Shown: positions 24,090-33,417, counted from the first letter of the stretch. The stretch is 43,306 nucleotides of DNA from Vulcanimicrobiota bacterium (GCA_019637395.1 JAHBVR010000033.1:1-43306); one strand, 5' to 3'. The notes: generated by a model from the sequence alone, not told the origin. Numbers and translations are program-made.

Positions 24090-24589
24090 GGTCTCGACGT
24101 CTTGGTCTCAGCGTGGTGGAAATTCTGGTGGCCATGGTGTTGCTTGCAACCGGTGTCGTCTTCGCCCTGAGCGCTGTTTCCTACGCGACCAAGGCTACGG
24201 CCGGCACCACCCAGTCGACGGAGGCTACCGCTTACGCCCGCAAAATTTTGGAATTAATGCTGGGTGGAGGTCCCAAATCAGCCTGTCTTTCCGGAGCGGT
24301 CAACCCGGCCTATACGTCCGGAGTTTTTCAGCCGCTTTACGGCCCGGATGGCGTGGTTCCACCTTTTGAAGAAGCGGACTTCACCCTTGCCAATAACCCC
24401 TCCGAGGCAGCTCAGTTCCGGGAATCGGCCCGTCAGTTCGAAGTCAAATTCCTGGTTCAACCCTATATCGACCCGGGCCCGCCGCCCCTGCCCATGGAGG
24501 GCCTTTACAGCGTTGACGTGCAGTTGCGTTGGAGAGATCGTCTGGGTTTGCGGGTCACTTCTTTCCCTGGATTGTATCGGCAGGAATGA
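24086..24589 (+). CDS. Prepilin (PilV/GspI-like)
   Basis: A 167-aa type IV pilin-like protein. The prepilin peptidase site is RRLG-LSVVEILVAM: cleavage after Gly, with Glu at +5 and a hydrophobic helix to about residue 28. The globular part is short and Pro-rich near its end. GTG start overlapping the previous stop (GTGA); its own TGA overlaps the next start (ATGA). Probably a minor pilin of the same assembly. Leu rather than Phe at +1 is tolerated in the family. Confidence 0.85.
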   Translation: MRSRRLGLSVVEILVAMVLLATGVVFALSAVSYATKATAGTTQSTEATAYARKILELMLGGGPKSACLSGAVNPAYTSGVFQPLYGPDGVVPPFEEADFTLANNPSEAAQFRESARQFEVKFLVQPYIDPGPPPLPMEGLYSVDVQLRWRDRLGLRVTSFPGLYRQE

Positions 24590-25293
24590 TGCGGCGCGGC
24601 TTCTCGTTGGTCGAGATCCTCTTCAGCCTGGGCTTGAGCGTGATTGTGCTGGCCGGGCTTTTCCTGCTTTTGCGCGGCTCCACCCGGCAGTTCGAGTTGA
24701 GCAGCAGCCAGGTTTTTTTGGGGCAGAGCACGCGCATGGCGGTGGAAGACAGCCTGGCCTTCGCGGCCTCAGCCGTCAGTCCGGTGATCGTCAACGCCCA
24801 GTCGATCTACTCACCTACCGCCGATTGCTACGAAAACGATACTCAGTTTCCTAACATCTATTGCCTCGATTTCGCCTCCTGCTGCGATTATCTCGATCCC
24901 CGTTTCAGCAGTCAACCGGAGCTGACCGGCGGTTACCTCAATCGGCGTGGCGGGGGGATCTACCGCTATCGCATTCGCTACGACCCGACCAGGCAGCAAT
25001 TGCTGCTCGAACGTCTCAAGCCCGGCACCGCCGCCGATCTGCCCGAAGTGGATCCCACCGCTAAATCGCAAGTGCTGGCCAGCGGTCTGGAACGAGTGAC
25101 TTTCGCGGCGGTGGGAGACACCATTCACCTGAATGTGGCCACGGCCACGGTGAAGAAGAATGGGGAACTGCAGGGAGGTCTGCAGGTCACCGATGGCCGG
25201 CGTTCGCTCGACCCCAATGACCCGGTACAGCGGCAGGCCAGGCGTCTGCGCCTGTTCACGGTGCTGACCATTCCCTCCCGGACGGCTCGTTGA
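24586..25293 (+). CDS. Prepilin (PilW/GspJ-like)
   Basis: A 235-aa protein with classical prepilin N-terminus MMRRG-FSLVEILFSLGLSVIVLAG: Gly before cleavage, Phe +1, Glu +5, then a hydrophobic helix. The globular domain is about 190 aa and contains a cysteine-rich loop (DCYENDTQ, DFASCCDYLD), with several Cys that could form disulfides. ATG 24586 overlaps the preceding stop and is adjacent to ATG 24589; the frame extending to 24529 is discarded because it would bury the prepilin signal. Likely minor pilin. Confidence 0.85.
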   Translation: MMRRGFSLVEILFSLGLSVIVLAGLFLLLRGSTRQFELSSSQVFLGQSTRMAVEDSLAFAASAVSPVIVNAQSIYSPTADCYENDTQFPNIYCLDFASCCDYLDPRFSSQPELTGGYLNRRGGGIYRYRIRYDPTRQQLLLERLKPGTAADLPEVDPTAKSQVLASGLERVTFAAVGDTIHLNVATATVKKNGELQGGLQVTDGRRSLDPNDPVQRQARRLRLFTVLTIPSRTAR

Positions 25294-27602
25294 GACGGAC
25301 AAGCCTCGAGGAGGATGAAGACGACCGGGCCCTTACCACTCCGGTTGTGCCTCTGGCCGCCCTGGTGCTCAGCCTGCTGCTGGCTCTCGGCCAGATGGGG
25401 CCAATCGCGCCCTCCCAACTGCAGGGGGTGGGGCTGATGGCTCCGATGCTGGGCTACCTCGGGGCCGAATTGGTAGCTCCCCGCCTGGCCGGTTTCGGGC
25501 GCTTCCCCTTATCCGCCAGCGCGCTTCTGATTACGGTTGGCTGTGCCTCCTTGGGACGGGCTCCCTGGCTGATGCTGTTGGGCGCCGGATTGCTGATTCG
25601 TTTTGCGCGTGCCCGCATGCGTTCCGAATCACTGCTCAGCTTGCTCTCCGACGGGTTACCGGAACTCTGGGCCGGCCTGGCCGCCTGGAGCGCCCCGGAG
25701 TCAGCCCGGCCTTTCGCGGCAGGGCTGGTCTATTTTCTGGCCTGGCAGTTTCTGCCCGGCTTGTTTGCCCAGGCCGTCCCGGCCCGCCAACTGTCGCTTT
25801 GGACGCTGGCGCGCGAACGCAGCGCCACCGCTGTCCTTTTCCTCAGCGTGTTAGGCGGCGTGCTCTCGGGCCTGGCGGCCCAGAACCCGGTTGCGGTAGC
25901 CTGGCTGTTGGCGGCGGTACCCTTACTGACGGTGACCGTGGCCGCCCAGATTCAGGTGCTGGCCGCCGAAGCCGAGGGGCGCAAGCAGGCCCGCGTGGAG
26001 CGCCGTCAGGAGCGAGCCGGCCAGGAGTTAAACAAACTGCAGAATCAGGTCGAAATGCAGCGTCTGGAGGTAGAGCTTCAGCATCGCGTACTGACACTGG
26101 TAGGCGAGCTTTTTATGGAGACCGCTCTGATTCAAACTCCGGCCGATCTGCGCCCCGCTTTGCTCGGCTTCGTGCGCCGCGCCATTCCTTGTAGTCGCAT
26201 CACTCTCTATGAATTGGAGCAGGGGATGTTGAGGCCCAGCGCCGGCTTTGGGCCCGACGAGCTGCAACCGGCCCGCGAATTGCTCGACGAAATGGCCAAC
26301 GAGCGCTTCAAAGCCCAGGAAATCAGTGCTCAGGGAGTTCACCATCTGGCCGCCCATATCCCCGAGCGCGGCCTGCTGGTGGTGAGCGATACCCAAACGC
26401 GTTGGGAGCAGTCTCATCATCACTTGCTGCTGCGCCTGGCTCATCACTTGCCGATGTGTCTGGATGCCGTGCGTTATCGCGAGATGCAGTCACGCGTGCT
26501 GGCCGACGAGCAGACGCGCCGTTACGAATTGGATCAGCTGGCTTCGCGCCTGACGGCCACGCTGGATCTGCTGGGACAGTTGGTTTCTTGCCGCAGCGTC
26601 GAGGAGTTGGTGGAAACGACCCGGCAGCGGCTGCCCGAATTGGTGCCGGGATTCCGTGTGGAGGTGTGTTGGCGGGAGCAACTCTACGCTGCGGGACTGG
26701 CCCACACTCCGCCTCGCTATACCTTTCCATTACACGCGGGCACGATGGGGGAGGGACAGTTGTTGCTGCTGGGGGACGCTCCCAAGCCGCTGTCGTTGGT
26801 GGATAACGAGTTGCTGCGCCTGTTTTCCGTTCAGTTCGCCTGCCTGCTCGAGGGGGCGGAGCTCAACACCCGGTTGGTGGCCGCCCTGGAGCAAGTGAAG
26901 ACTTCACAGGCCCAGGTTGTGCAGTCCTCCAAGCTGGCCGCCATCGGTCAGTTGGCGGCCGGCGTGGCTCACGAGTTGAACACTCCCCTGGGGGCGGTGT
27001 CGATCGCGGTCGAGCTCTCGATCGAGACGATGAGCGACAGCCCGGAAAAGTCCCGCAAGCGCCTGGAGAAGGCGCTGGAGTCGATCGAGCAGATGCGCGG
27101 CATTATCTCCAAGTTGCTCTTTTACAGCCGGGACAGCCGCGGGGTGCGCGCTCGAGTGGATTTGCACAAAGTCATGGATGACAGCTTTCAACTGGTGGCG
27201 CATACCCTGAAGCTGACCGGAATCGAGGTCGAAGTCGCGCCCGGGCCCCCGGTGGTGATCGAGGCTAATTCCAACGAACTGCAGCAGGTCTTCAGCAATC
27301 TGCTGATCAACGCCAAAGACGCCTGCGGCACCCCCGGAGCCCAGCTCAAGCGCATCGAAATGTGGCTGGAAAAGAAGAACGAGCAGGCCCTGATCCATGT
27401 CAAAGATTATGGTTGCGGCATGAACGAAGAAACGCGCCTGCGTATCTTCGATCCCTTCTTTACTACCAAAGCCATCGGGGAAGGCACCGGACTGGGTCTG
27501 TCCACTTCCTTGGAATTGGTGAAACAGCACGGCGGCACCCTCAGTTGCTCCTCCGAACCCGGCCAGGGCACCCACTTCATCGTCACCTTGCCTCTAGGGT
27601 GA
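25290..27602 (+). CDS. Membrane sensor histidine kinase
   Basis: A 770-aa kinase. Residues about 17-215 contain six or seven hydrophobic segments forming a membrane sensor. A coiled-coil link (about 220-260) leads to a GAF-like region (about 265-400), a second helical/GAF-like region, then HisKA with H561 in AAGVAHELNTPLG. The ATPase domain follows, with N box NLLINAKDAC, G1 DYGCGMNEE, FFTTK and GEGTGLGLS. TTG start overlapping the prepilin stop as TTGA. The partner regulators are very probably the two encoded at the beginning of this operon (17299 and 19549). The signal is unknown. Confidence 0.9.
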   Translation: MRRTSLEEDEDDRALTTPVVPLAALVLSLLLALGQMGPIAPSQLQGVGLMAPMLGYLGAELVAPRLAGFGRFPLSASALLITVGCASLGRAPWLMLLGAGLLIRFARARMRSESLLSLLSDGLPELWAGLAAWSAPESARPFAAGLVYFLAWQFLPGLFAQAVPARQLSLWTLARERSATAVLFLSVLGGVLSGLAAQNPVAVAWLLAAVPLLTVTVAAQIQVLAAEAEGRKQARVERRQERAGQELNKLQNQVEMQRLEVELQHRVLTLVGELFMETALIQTPADLRPALLGFVRRAIPCSRITLYELEQGMLRPSAGFGPDELQPARELLDEMANERFKAQEISAQGVHHLAAHIPERGLLVVSDTQTRWEQSHHHLLLRLAHHLPMCLDAVRYREMQSRVLADEQTRRYELDQLASRLTATLDLLGQLVSCRSVEELVETTRQRLPELVPGFRVEVCWREQLYAAGLAHTPPRYTFPLHAGTMGEGQLLLLGDAPKPLSLVDNELLRLFSVQFACLLEGAELNTRLVAALEQVKTSQAQVVQSSKLAAIGQLAAGVAHELNTPLGAVSIAVELSIETMSDSPEKSRKRLEKALESIEQMRGIISKLLFYSRDSRGVRARVDLHKVMDDSFQLVAHTLKLTGIEVEVAPGPPVVIEANSNELQQVFSNLLINAKDACGTPGAQLKRIEMWLEKKNEQALIHVKDYGCGMNEETRLRIFDPFFTTKAIGEGTGLGLSTSLELVKQHGGTLSCSSEPGQGTHFIVTLPLG

Positions 27603-29455
27603 GAGGTCCCCACTGGGCGTGGCCGGTGCTTGTCTTTTGGGTGGCATTCGCGGTCTATGGGTGGACGGCGGCCCCTTCGGTGGCACCGGGGCATGATAGC
27701 GGGGAGTTGACGGTAGCAGCTTATTGCCTGGGGGTGGCTCATCCGCCGGGGTATCCGCTGTTTGTACGCCTGGCTCACCTGTGGGGGCAACTGTGGGGCG
27801 GGGACTATGGGTGGCGGATTAACCTTTTCAGTGGAGCCTGCGCCGCCCTGGCCGCCGCTTTGCTGGCCGACCTGATTCGGCGGGCGACCCATTCGGCTCC
27901 GGCCACGCTGTTGGCCGGATTGGGATTGGCCTTCTTAGGTTCTGTCTGGCGGCAGGCGGTGATCGCCGAGGTTTTCGGACTGCATTTCGCCCTGACCGCC
28001 GGGCTGGGCTGGCTGGGTTGGAGAGTGCTCGAGAACTCTGGGGACAGGCGCAGGATCTGGGCCTTCTATACCTGGTTAGGGCTGGGCCTGGCTCATCACC
28101 ATACCGTCGTACTGGCCCTGCCGGGGCTGTTGTGGATGGCCTGGCCGCAGTGGCGGCGGGTCCTGTTGACGCGTGCCTGGCTGGCCACCGTGCTGGTAGT
28201 GGCGGCCTTTTATATCGACCTGTGGTGGCGGGCCCAGCAACAGCCTGCTCTGAATTGGGGAGGCCTGCACAGCTTCCAGGATGTGATCGCTCATTTCTTG
28301 CGCCGTTCCTACGGTACCTTCCGCCTGACCAGTAAAACCGACTCATTGGAGCACGGCGTGGTTCACGGCCTGGCTTATCTGCTTTTCACCTACGCTCGCC
28401 AGGCTCCGCTGGTCTGGATGCTGGTGGCCGCCTGGGGGACCTGGATCGGTCGCCTGCGCCAGCCCAAGTTGTGGCGCTTAGCCTGGGGCTGGCTGGTCGC
28501 TTTCGGACCCTTCTTCGCCGTCATCGGCCGGCAGCGACTGGATACCTTTCACCTGGATATGCTCGAGAGATTCTATGCCAGCTCATACCTGGGACTGGCT
28601 CTCCTGGTTGGAATCGGAGCGGCCGATCTGGCCCGGCGGTTACGGCCCGGATGGGCGGCCGGCTGCACCGTAGCCTTACTCGGCTGGCAGTTTGTCCTGA
28701 ACTTGCCCGCCTGCCGGTTGGATCAGCGCGAATTGGTGGCCAGCTACGCCCATCAACTCCTGGATAGTTGCCCGCCCGGGGCGCTGTTGATCGTGTCGGG
28801 GGACTTGCCGGTGGGGGCCCTGGCCTATGTCCAGCAGGTAGAGGGCTACCGCACCGACGTTCCCGTCGTCTGCAACGGTTTATTCGGCGCCGCCTGGTTT
28901 CGCCGCTCCCTGCCGCACTGGGTGCAGCCCTACCTGGCCGGCCGACCCAAAGTGCAGGACCTGGCCGAGGGCTTTCACCAGGGAGGCCTGCCGGTCTTCA
29001 CCACGCTGCGAACCGAGTTGAAAGGCGAGACCAGGCCGCGCCGGCTCTGCTGGGAGTGGCTTCCCGCCGATGGAACCGGGAACGCCGAAGTGGAAAGCCT
29101 GCGTTCGGAGCTGGCTGACGCTCAGCGAATCCGCCCGGGCCTGGGCAGGGAAGGCCGTTTCTGGCCGCTTTACTTGATTTCGGCGCGTATCAACCATTTG
29201 CGGGCATTGGCCGGCGCCGTGCACCAGCAAAAACCGGAACTGGCGCTGGCCGCTCTGGATCTGGCGCTCGAGCTGGGCGAAGAGCGCAGCCTGGACCTGC
29301 TCAACCGGGGATTGCTCCGCCAGCGCCTGGGTCGGCACCGGCTGGCCATCCAGGATTTCCGCAAATGCCTGGAGCTCTCACCGGAAATGGAGTTGGCCAA
29401 CGTGGCTCTGATTTACTCCCAGACTTGTCTGGCGCTGGCCGAGATCAAGATTTAG
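27599..29455 (+). CDS. DUF2723 family multi-spanning membrane protein with C-terminal TPR-like tail
   Basis: A 618-aa protein. GTG 27599 overlaps the kinase stop (GTGA) and gives an N-terminus directly before the first membrane helix. The segment SVAPGHDSGELTVAAYCLG with HPPGYPLF is the signature of DUF2723, thought to be related to GT-C/protein O-mannosyltransferase-type glycosyltransferases. About 10 hydrophobic segments follow to residue 400; the C-terminal 200 residues are soluble and end in a TPR-like pair (LDLLNRGLLRQRLGRHRLAI). It may glycosylate envelope proteins, possibly the pilins encoded upstream; that link is inferred from the operon only. Confidence 0.75.
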   Translation: MRGPHWAWPVLVFWVAFAVYGWTAAPSVAPGHDSGELTVAAYCLGVAHPPGYPLFVRLAHLWGQLWGGDYGWRINLFSGACAALAAALLADLIRRATHSAPATLLAGLGLAFLGSVWRQAVIAEVFGLHFALTAGLGWLGWRVLENSGDRRRIWAFYTWLGLGLAHHHTVVLALPGLLWMAWPQWRRVLLTRAWLATVLVVAAFYIDLWWRAQQQPALNWGGLHSFQDVIAHFLRRSYGTFRLTSKTDSLEHGVVHGLAYLLFTYARQAPLVWMLVAAWGTWIGRLRQPKLWRLAWGWLVAFGPFFAVIGRQRLDTFHLDMLERFYASSYLGLALLVGIGAADLARRLRPGWAAGCTVALLGWQFVLNLPACRLDQRELVASYAHQLLDSCPPGALLIVSGDLPVGALAYVQQVEGYRTDVPVVCNGLFGAAWFRRSLPHWVQPYLAGRPKVQDLAEGFHQGGLPVFTTLRTELKGETRPRRLCWEWLPADGTGNAEVESLRSELADAQRIRPGLGREGRFWPLYLISARINHLRALAGAVHQQKPELALAALDLALELGEERSLDLLNRGLLRQRLGRHRLAIQDFRKCLELSPEMELANVALIYSQTCLALAEIKI

Positions 29456-29460
29456 TTCTA

Positions 29461-29538
29461 CTTATGCTCAAAGTGTTGACAAATGCTTATGCTCAAAGTT
29501 AGGATAACGGGGTAAAAGATATGCTCTGATTGAGTATA
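29461..29538 (+). promoter_or_regulatory. nad operon promoter with repeated operator-like sites
   Basis: CTTATGCTCAAAGT occurs exactly at 29461-29474 and 29486-29499. A third partial copy, TATGCTC (29520-29526), forms an imperfect palindrome with GAGTATA (29532-29538). TTGACA (29476-29481) is a perfect -35; TAGGAT (29500-29505) is a fair -10 at 18-base spacing. The first repeat lies just upstream of -35, the second fills the spacer and the third lies downstream of -10, so a bound repressor would block transcription. Confidence 0.6.
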
Positions 29539-29560
29539 AGAAAAACAGAGGAATCCAAAG

Positions 29561-30559
29561 ATGGCCACACTCACCAGCAAGAGCAAGCTCGAAGAAATCT
29601 ACGACCGCATCAAGACGCATGTCCCCGCGCTCGAATGGGCCACCATGATTCCCCTGATCGAGCGCATCTGGCAGCTCAAGGCCGAGAAGAAGGCCGTCAT
29701 TCTGGCCCACAACTACCAGACCCCCGAGATCTACTACGGCGTGGCCGATTTCACCGGCGATTCGCTGGCCCTGGCCCAACAGGCCGCCGGCAGCTCGGCC
29801 GAAGTCATCGTGATGGCCGGCGTTCATTTTATGGCCGAAACCACCAAATTGCTCTGCCCGAGTGCTACCGTGCTCATTCCCGACGCCCGGGCCGGCTGTT
29901 CGTTGGCCGAATCCATCAGCGGCGCCGACGTGCGCAAGTTGCGCGCCCAATACCCGGGAGTGCCGGTGGTGACCTACGTCAATACCAGCGCCGAGGTCAA
30001 GGCGGAAAGCGACATCTGTTGCACTTCAGGTAATGCCCTCAAGGTGGTGGAGTCCCTGGGCGTTCCCCGCGTCATCTTTATCCCCGACCAGTACCTGGCG
30101 GCTAACGTGGCTCGTGAAACCGGCGTGGAAATCATCACTCACCCGGGCAGTTGCATGGTTCACGAGCAGTTCACGCCGGGCGATTTGCGTGAGCTCCGCG
30201 TGCTCAACCCGGGCGTCACGTTGGTGGCTCATCCCGAGTGCCCGCCGGAAGTTTGTGATGAGGCCGATATGTCCGGCTCCACCGCTGGCATGGTCGAGTT
30301 TCTCAAGCGCGAGCGCCCGGCTAAGGTGGCCCTCATCACGGAGTGCTCCATGAGCGATAACCTGGTCTCGCAGTTCCCGCAGACCGAATTTATTCGTCCC
30401 TGCAATCTGTGCCCGCACATGAAGCGGATCACTTTGCAGAAGATCGTGCGCAGCCTGGAAACGATGCAGGTTCCCGTGGAAATCGAGCCGACCCTGGCCG
30501 CGCGCGCTCGCACAGCCGTCGAACGTATGTTGGCGGTGGGCAGACAGGCAGGCAAGTGA
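29561..30559 (+). CDS. nadA: Quinolinate synthase NadA
   Basis: A 332-aa enzyme condensing iminoaspartate with dihydroxyacetone phosphate to quinolinate, step two of de novo NAD synthesis, using a [4Fe-4S] cluster. The three cluster cysteines fit C113 (ARAGCSLAE), C227 (HPECPPE) and C284 (NLCPHMKRI). Other family motifs: ILAHNYQTPEIY, VHFMAETTKLL, SGSTAGM. Full length for the family. AGAGGAA precedes ATG 29561. Its stop overlaps the nadB start (TGATG). Confidence 0.95.
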   Translation: MATLTSKSKLEEIYDRIKTHVPALEWATMIPLIERIWQLKAEKKAVILAHNYQTPEIYYGVADFTGDSLALAQQAAGSSAEVIVMAGVHFMAETTKLLCPSATVLIPDARAGCSLAESISGADVRKLRAQYPGVPVVTYVNTSAEVKAESDICCTSGNALKVVESLGVPRVIFIPDQYLAANVARETGVEIITHPGSCMVHEQFTPGDLRELRVLNPGVTLVAHPECPPEVCDEADMSGSTAGMVEFLKRERPAKVALITECSMSDNLVSQFPQTEFIRPCNLCPHMKRITLQKIVRSLETMQVPVEIEPTLAARARTAVERMLAVGRQAGK

Positions 30560-32115
30560 TGTCTGATCGTTTTGATGTTCTCGTGATCGGCGCCGGCGTG
30601 GCCGGCATGTCGGTTGTTCACAGTCTTTTACACTCGGCCCCCAGCCTCAAGGTGGGGTTGGTCACCTTGCAGGTTCCGGGCCAGGCCGGAGCCACTCCCT
30701 GGGCTCAGGGCGGCGTGGCCGTGGCCTGGGGGGAGGACGATAGTCCCGCCTTGCATACCCAGGACACGCTGGCGGCTGGTGCCGGGCTGTGCCGTCCCGA
30801 GGCAGTGGATGTGCTGACGAGCGAAGGGCCGCAGCGCATTCAGGAATTGCTGGACATGGGGGCCCGCTTTGACACTCGTTCGGACGGAACTCTCGAGTTA
30901 ACTCGGGAGGCCGCTCATCAGCGGCGGCGCGTGGTGCACGCCGGCGACGCCAGCGGACGGGAAATGGCTCGCGCCCTGGCTCGCGCCCTGCCCGCCTCGG
31001 TGCGATTGATCTACGGGCAATTGACGAGCATTCTCACCCAGGGGTCGCGGGTGGTGGGCGTGCAGCTCGACGGCCAGCACAGCCTGGCTGCTCCCCAGGT
31101 GGTATTGGCCAGCGGCGGGGTTGGTCAGCTGTTTGCGGCCACCACCAACCCGGCCGGAGCCGAAGGTCAGGGCCTGGCCCTGGCTTTCGAAGCCGGCGCC
31201 CACCTGCGCGATCTGGAGTTTGTACAGTTTCATCCGACGGCCCTGGCTGGCGGGGCTAACGCCTCCAATCTGCCGCTGTTGACCGAAGCCTTGCGCGGAG
31301 AGGGGGCCCGGCTCATCGACGAAACGGGGACAGCCTTCATGGCCCAGTATCACCCGGCCGCCGAACTGGCTCCTCGCGATGTGGTGGCTTTTGCTCTCTG
31401 GCAGCATCGCCAGCGTGGTCACCAGACCTTGCTGGATGCTCGCGCTCTGCCGGTGGCTGAACGTTTCGCCCAGGTTCACGCTCTGTGTGTGACGGCCGGT
31501 TTCGACCCGGCCAGGCAGCCGCTGCCGGTAACCCCGGCCGTCCACTACCACATGGGTGGAGTGGCGGTGGATCTGTGGGGACGCACCAACGTGCCGGGGC
31601 TGTGGGCCTGCGGAGAGGTTTCCAGCACGGGTGTGCACGGAGCCAACCGGCTGGCTTCCAATTCGTTGTTGGAAGGGCTGGTTTTCGGGTACCGCGTGGG
31701 CCAGGCACTGACCGGCGTTGACTTCCGCCAGGCTGGCTGTCTGCCCGCCGTTCCGCAGTTGGAACTGCGCCAGGATCCGCTGGCCATGGCCCGTGTGCGC
31801 GAAATTCTCTGGTCTGGTCTGGGTCTGGCTCGTTCCCAGCAGGGCATGGAGAAGGGCCTGGCCGCTCTCGAGCGCCTGCGCGCCCGACTCTCCGCCTGCG
31901 GGTCGACCGCCCACACGGTGGCTTCGCTGATGCTCAGCTCCGGCCTCTTCCGCCAGGAAAGCCGCGGCGCTCATCGCCGCCTTGACTACACCCAGACCAG
32001 CCCGCATTGGGCCGGCCATACCCTGCTGGTGCCTGGACAGGCGGTCCGGATGCAGCCCCTACAAACCACTTTCGCTCAGGAGTTTAGAGAAGATGTTGTT
32101 CGCACTTCAGTATGA
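30559..32115 (+). CDS. nadB: L-aspartate oxidase NadB
   Basis: A 518-aa flavoenzyme converting L-aspartate to iminoaspartate, the substrate of NadA. It has the FAD dinucleotide motif VIGAGVAGMS at the N-terminus, WAQGGVAVAWG, LASGGVGQLFAATTNP, FVQFHPTAL and the family hallmark GVHGANRLASNSLLEGLVFG. ATG 30559 overlaps the nadA stop; the frame extending further upstream is spurious because it lies inside nadA. The 3' end overlaps nadC by 23 bases. Confidence 0.95.
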   Translation: MSDRFDVLVIGAGVAGMSVVHSLLHSAPSLKVGLVTLQVPGQAGATPWAQGGVAVAWGEDDSPALHTQDTLAAGAGLCRPEAVDVLTSEGPQRIQELLDMGARFDTRSDGTLELTREAAHQRRRVVHAGDASGREMARALARALPASVRLIYGQLTSILTQGSRVVGVQLDGQHSLAAPQVVLASGGVGQLFAATTNPAGAEGQGLALAFEAGAHLRDLEFVQFHPTALAGGANASNLPLLTEALRGEGARLIDETGTAFMAQYHPAAELAPRDVVAFALWQHRQRGHQTLLDARALPVAERFAQVHALCVTAGFDPARQPLPVTPAVHYHMGGVAVDLWGRTNVPGLWACGEVSSTGVHGANRLASNSLLEGLVFGYRVGQALTGVDFRQAGCLPAVPQLELRQDPLAMARVREILWSGLGLARSQQGMEKGLAALERLRARLSACGSTAHTVASLMLSSGLFRQESRGAHRRLDYTQTSPHWAGHTLLVPGQAVRMQPLQTTFAQEFREDVVRTSV

Positions 32116-32974
32116 CGAAATTTTGGTCAACGCCCTGCGTGAAGACCTGGGACGGGCCGGTGATCTGACCAGCAATTTGACGGTGCCGGCGGCGGCTCGC
32201 TGCCAGGCCAACCTGGTGGCTCGCCAGGCCGGCACGGTAGCCGGGATGGAAGTGGCCGCCCGCGTTTTCCGCTTGCTCGACTCCGAGATTCAGGTGGAGC
32301 GCAGGGTGGAGGAAGGGGCCCGGGTCGAGGCCGGCACCGTGCTGGTTGAGGTTTCCGGTTCGGCCCGCACCATTTTGGCCGGCGAACGTACCGCCCTCAA
32401 CTTCCTGGGCCGCATGTCGGGGATTTCCCAGGCCACCGCCACCGGCGTGGCCCAACTCAACGGCACTCGCGCCCGGCTGGTGGCTACCCGCAAAACCACT
32501 CCCGGTCTGCGCATGCTGGAAAAGTGGGCCGTGCTCAGCGGAGGCGGGGAAAGCCACCGCTTCGGTCTGGACGATGGTATTCTCATCAAGGACAATCATG
32601 TGGCTCTGGCCGGTGGCGTGGTGGAAGCTCTGAAGCGAACGCAGCAGGGCGCACCCCACCTGATCAAAATTGAGCTGGAAGTAGACCATCTACAGCAAAT
32701 GGAGGAGATTCTCCAGGTGCTGCAGGCCAACCCCTCTTTGCGCCTGGATGCGATGCTGCTGGATAACTTCACGCCGGCCCAACTACGCCAGGCGGTGGAG
32801 CGGGTGCAAGGACGCTTTATTCTGGAGGCCTCAGGAGGATTGACATTGGATCGACTCAGTGAAGTGGCCGCCAGCGGCGTCGACTTGATCAGCCTCGGAG
32901 CCCTGACCCACAGCGTGCGCAACTTCGATGTGGCGCTGGACGTGGTGGAGTCGCGCCAGCCGTCGAAGCGTTAG
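32093..32974 (+). CDS. nadC: Quinolinate phosphoribosyltransferase NadC
   Basis: A 293-aa enzyme converting quinolinate and PRPP to nicotinate mononucleotide. Hallmarks: ATRKTTPGLR, HRFGLDDGILIKDNH, IELEVD, MLLDNF, EASGGLTLD and SLGALTHS. ATG 32093 lies inside the end of nadB, with AGGAG about 10 bases upstream. The gene completes the nadABC set in one transcript, so the whole route from aspartate to NaMN is encoded here. Its end overlaps the convergent gene by 4 bases. Confidence 0.95.
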   Translation: MLFALQYDEILVNALREDLGRAGDLTSNLTVPAAARCQANLVARQAGTVAGMEVAARVFRLLDSEIQVERRVEEGARVEAGTVLVEVSGSARTILAGERTALNFLGRMSGISQATATGVAQLNGTRARLVATRKTTPGLRMLEKWAVLSGGGESHRFGLDDGILIKDNHVALAGGVVEALKRTQQGAPHLIKIELEVDHLQQMEEILQVLQANPSLRLDAMLLDNFTPAQLRQAVERVQGRFILEASGGLTLDRLSEVAASGVDLISLGALTHSVRNFDVALDVVESRQPSKR

Positions 32975-33417
32975 AGCGGAGGAGTGGGCGGCATCCCCTG
33001 GATCTGCATCAAGCCGGCGTAGGAGCCGGCCAGGGGAGCGGCCATGGCCTGGAAATTGTCGGCGGCCCCGCCGGCCAGCCCACCGTACATATAACGCAGC
33101 GGCGATTCCAGCGAGGTCAGGTCGGAAGCGAAGCCCGGCGAGCCCATGGTCATCGCCATATACTGCGTGGAGAGAGCCGCGCCCAAGGAATTGAGCGAGC
33201 CGTCTCCGATGCCCAGTCCGCTGCCGATGCCGATCCAGCCGGCCGACATGGCCACCAGCGCCTGCAGCGCCTGTTGCGATTGATCCAGGGTGGATTGAAT
33301 GCTGCCAAAGTTGGTGCCGGCAATCTGGGCTTGCTGTTGGGCCGCGGCCGCTCCGGTGGACCCGGTCAGTTGGGCCGTGATGGAGACATTGGGGAGATTC
33401 GGTTGGATGGTTGCCAC
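32971..33417 (-). CDS. Ala/Gly/Gln-rich hypothetical protein
   Basis: A 148-aa protein starting at GTG 33417 (GAGG 9 bases upstream). Residues 1-60 are polar and rich in Ala, Gln and Thr (TGAAAAQQQAQIAG); residues about 58-80 are a Gly-rich hydrophobic stretch (AGWIGIGSGLGIGDG); the rest contains Met/Tyr/Ala patches and a Pro-rich end. No signal peptide. Function unknown. A start of the form MATIQPN resembles other small proteins of this island. It overlaps the 3' end of nadC by 4 bases. Confidence 0.6.
   Translation of the reverse strand: MATIQPNLPNVSITAQLTGSTGAAAAQQQAQIAGTNFGSIQSTLDQSQQALQALVAMSAGWIGIGSGLGIGDGSLNSLGAALSTQYMAMTMGSPGFASDLTSLESPLRYMYGGLAGGAADNFQAMAAPLAGSYAGLMQIQGMPPTPPL

Noticed and set aside
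30409-30558. Extended NadB N-terminus
   Set aside because: It would lie inside nadA; ATG 30559 directly precedes the FAD-binding motif and overlaps the nadA stop.
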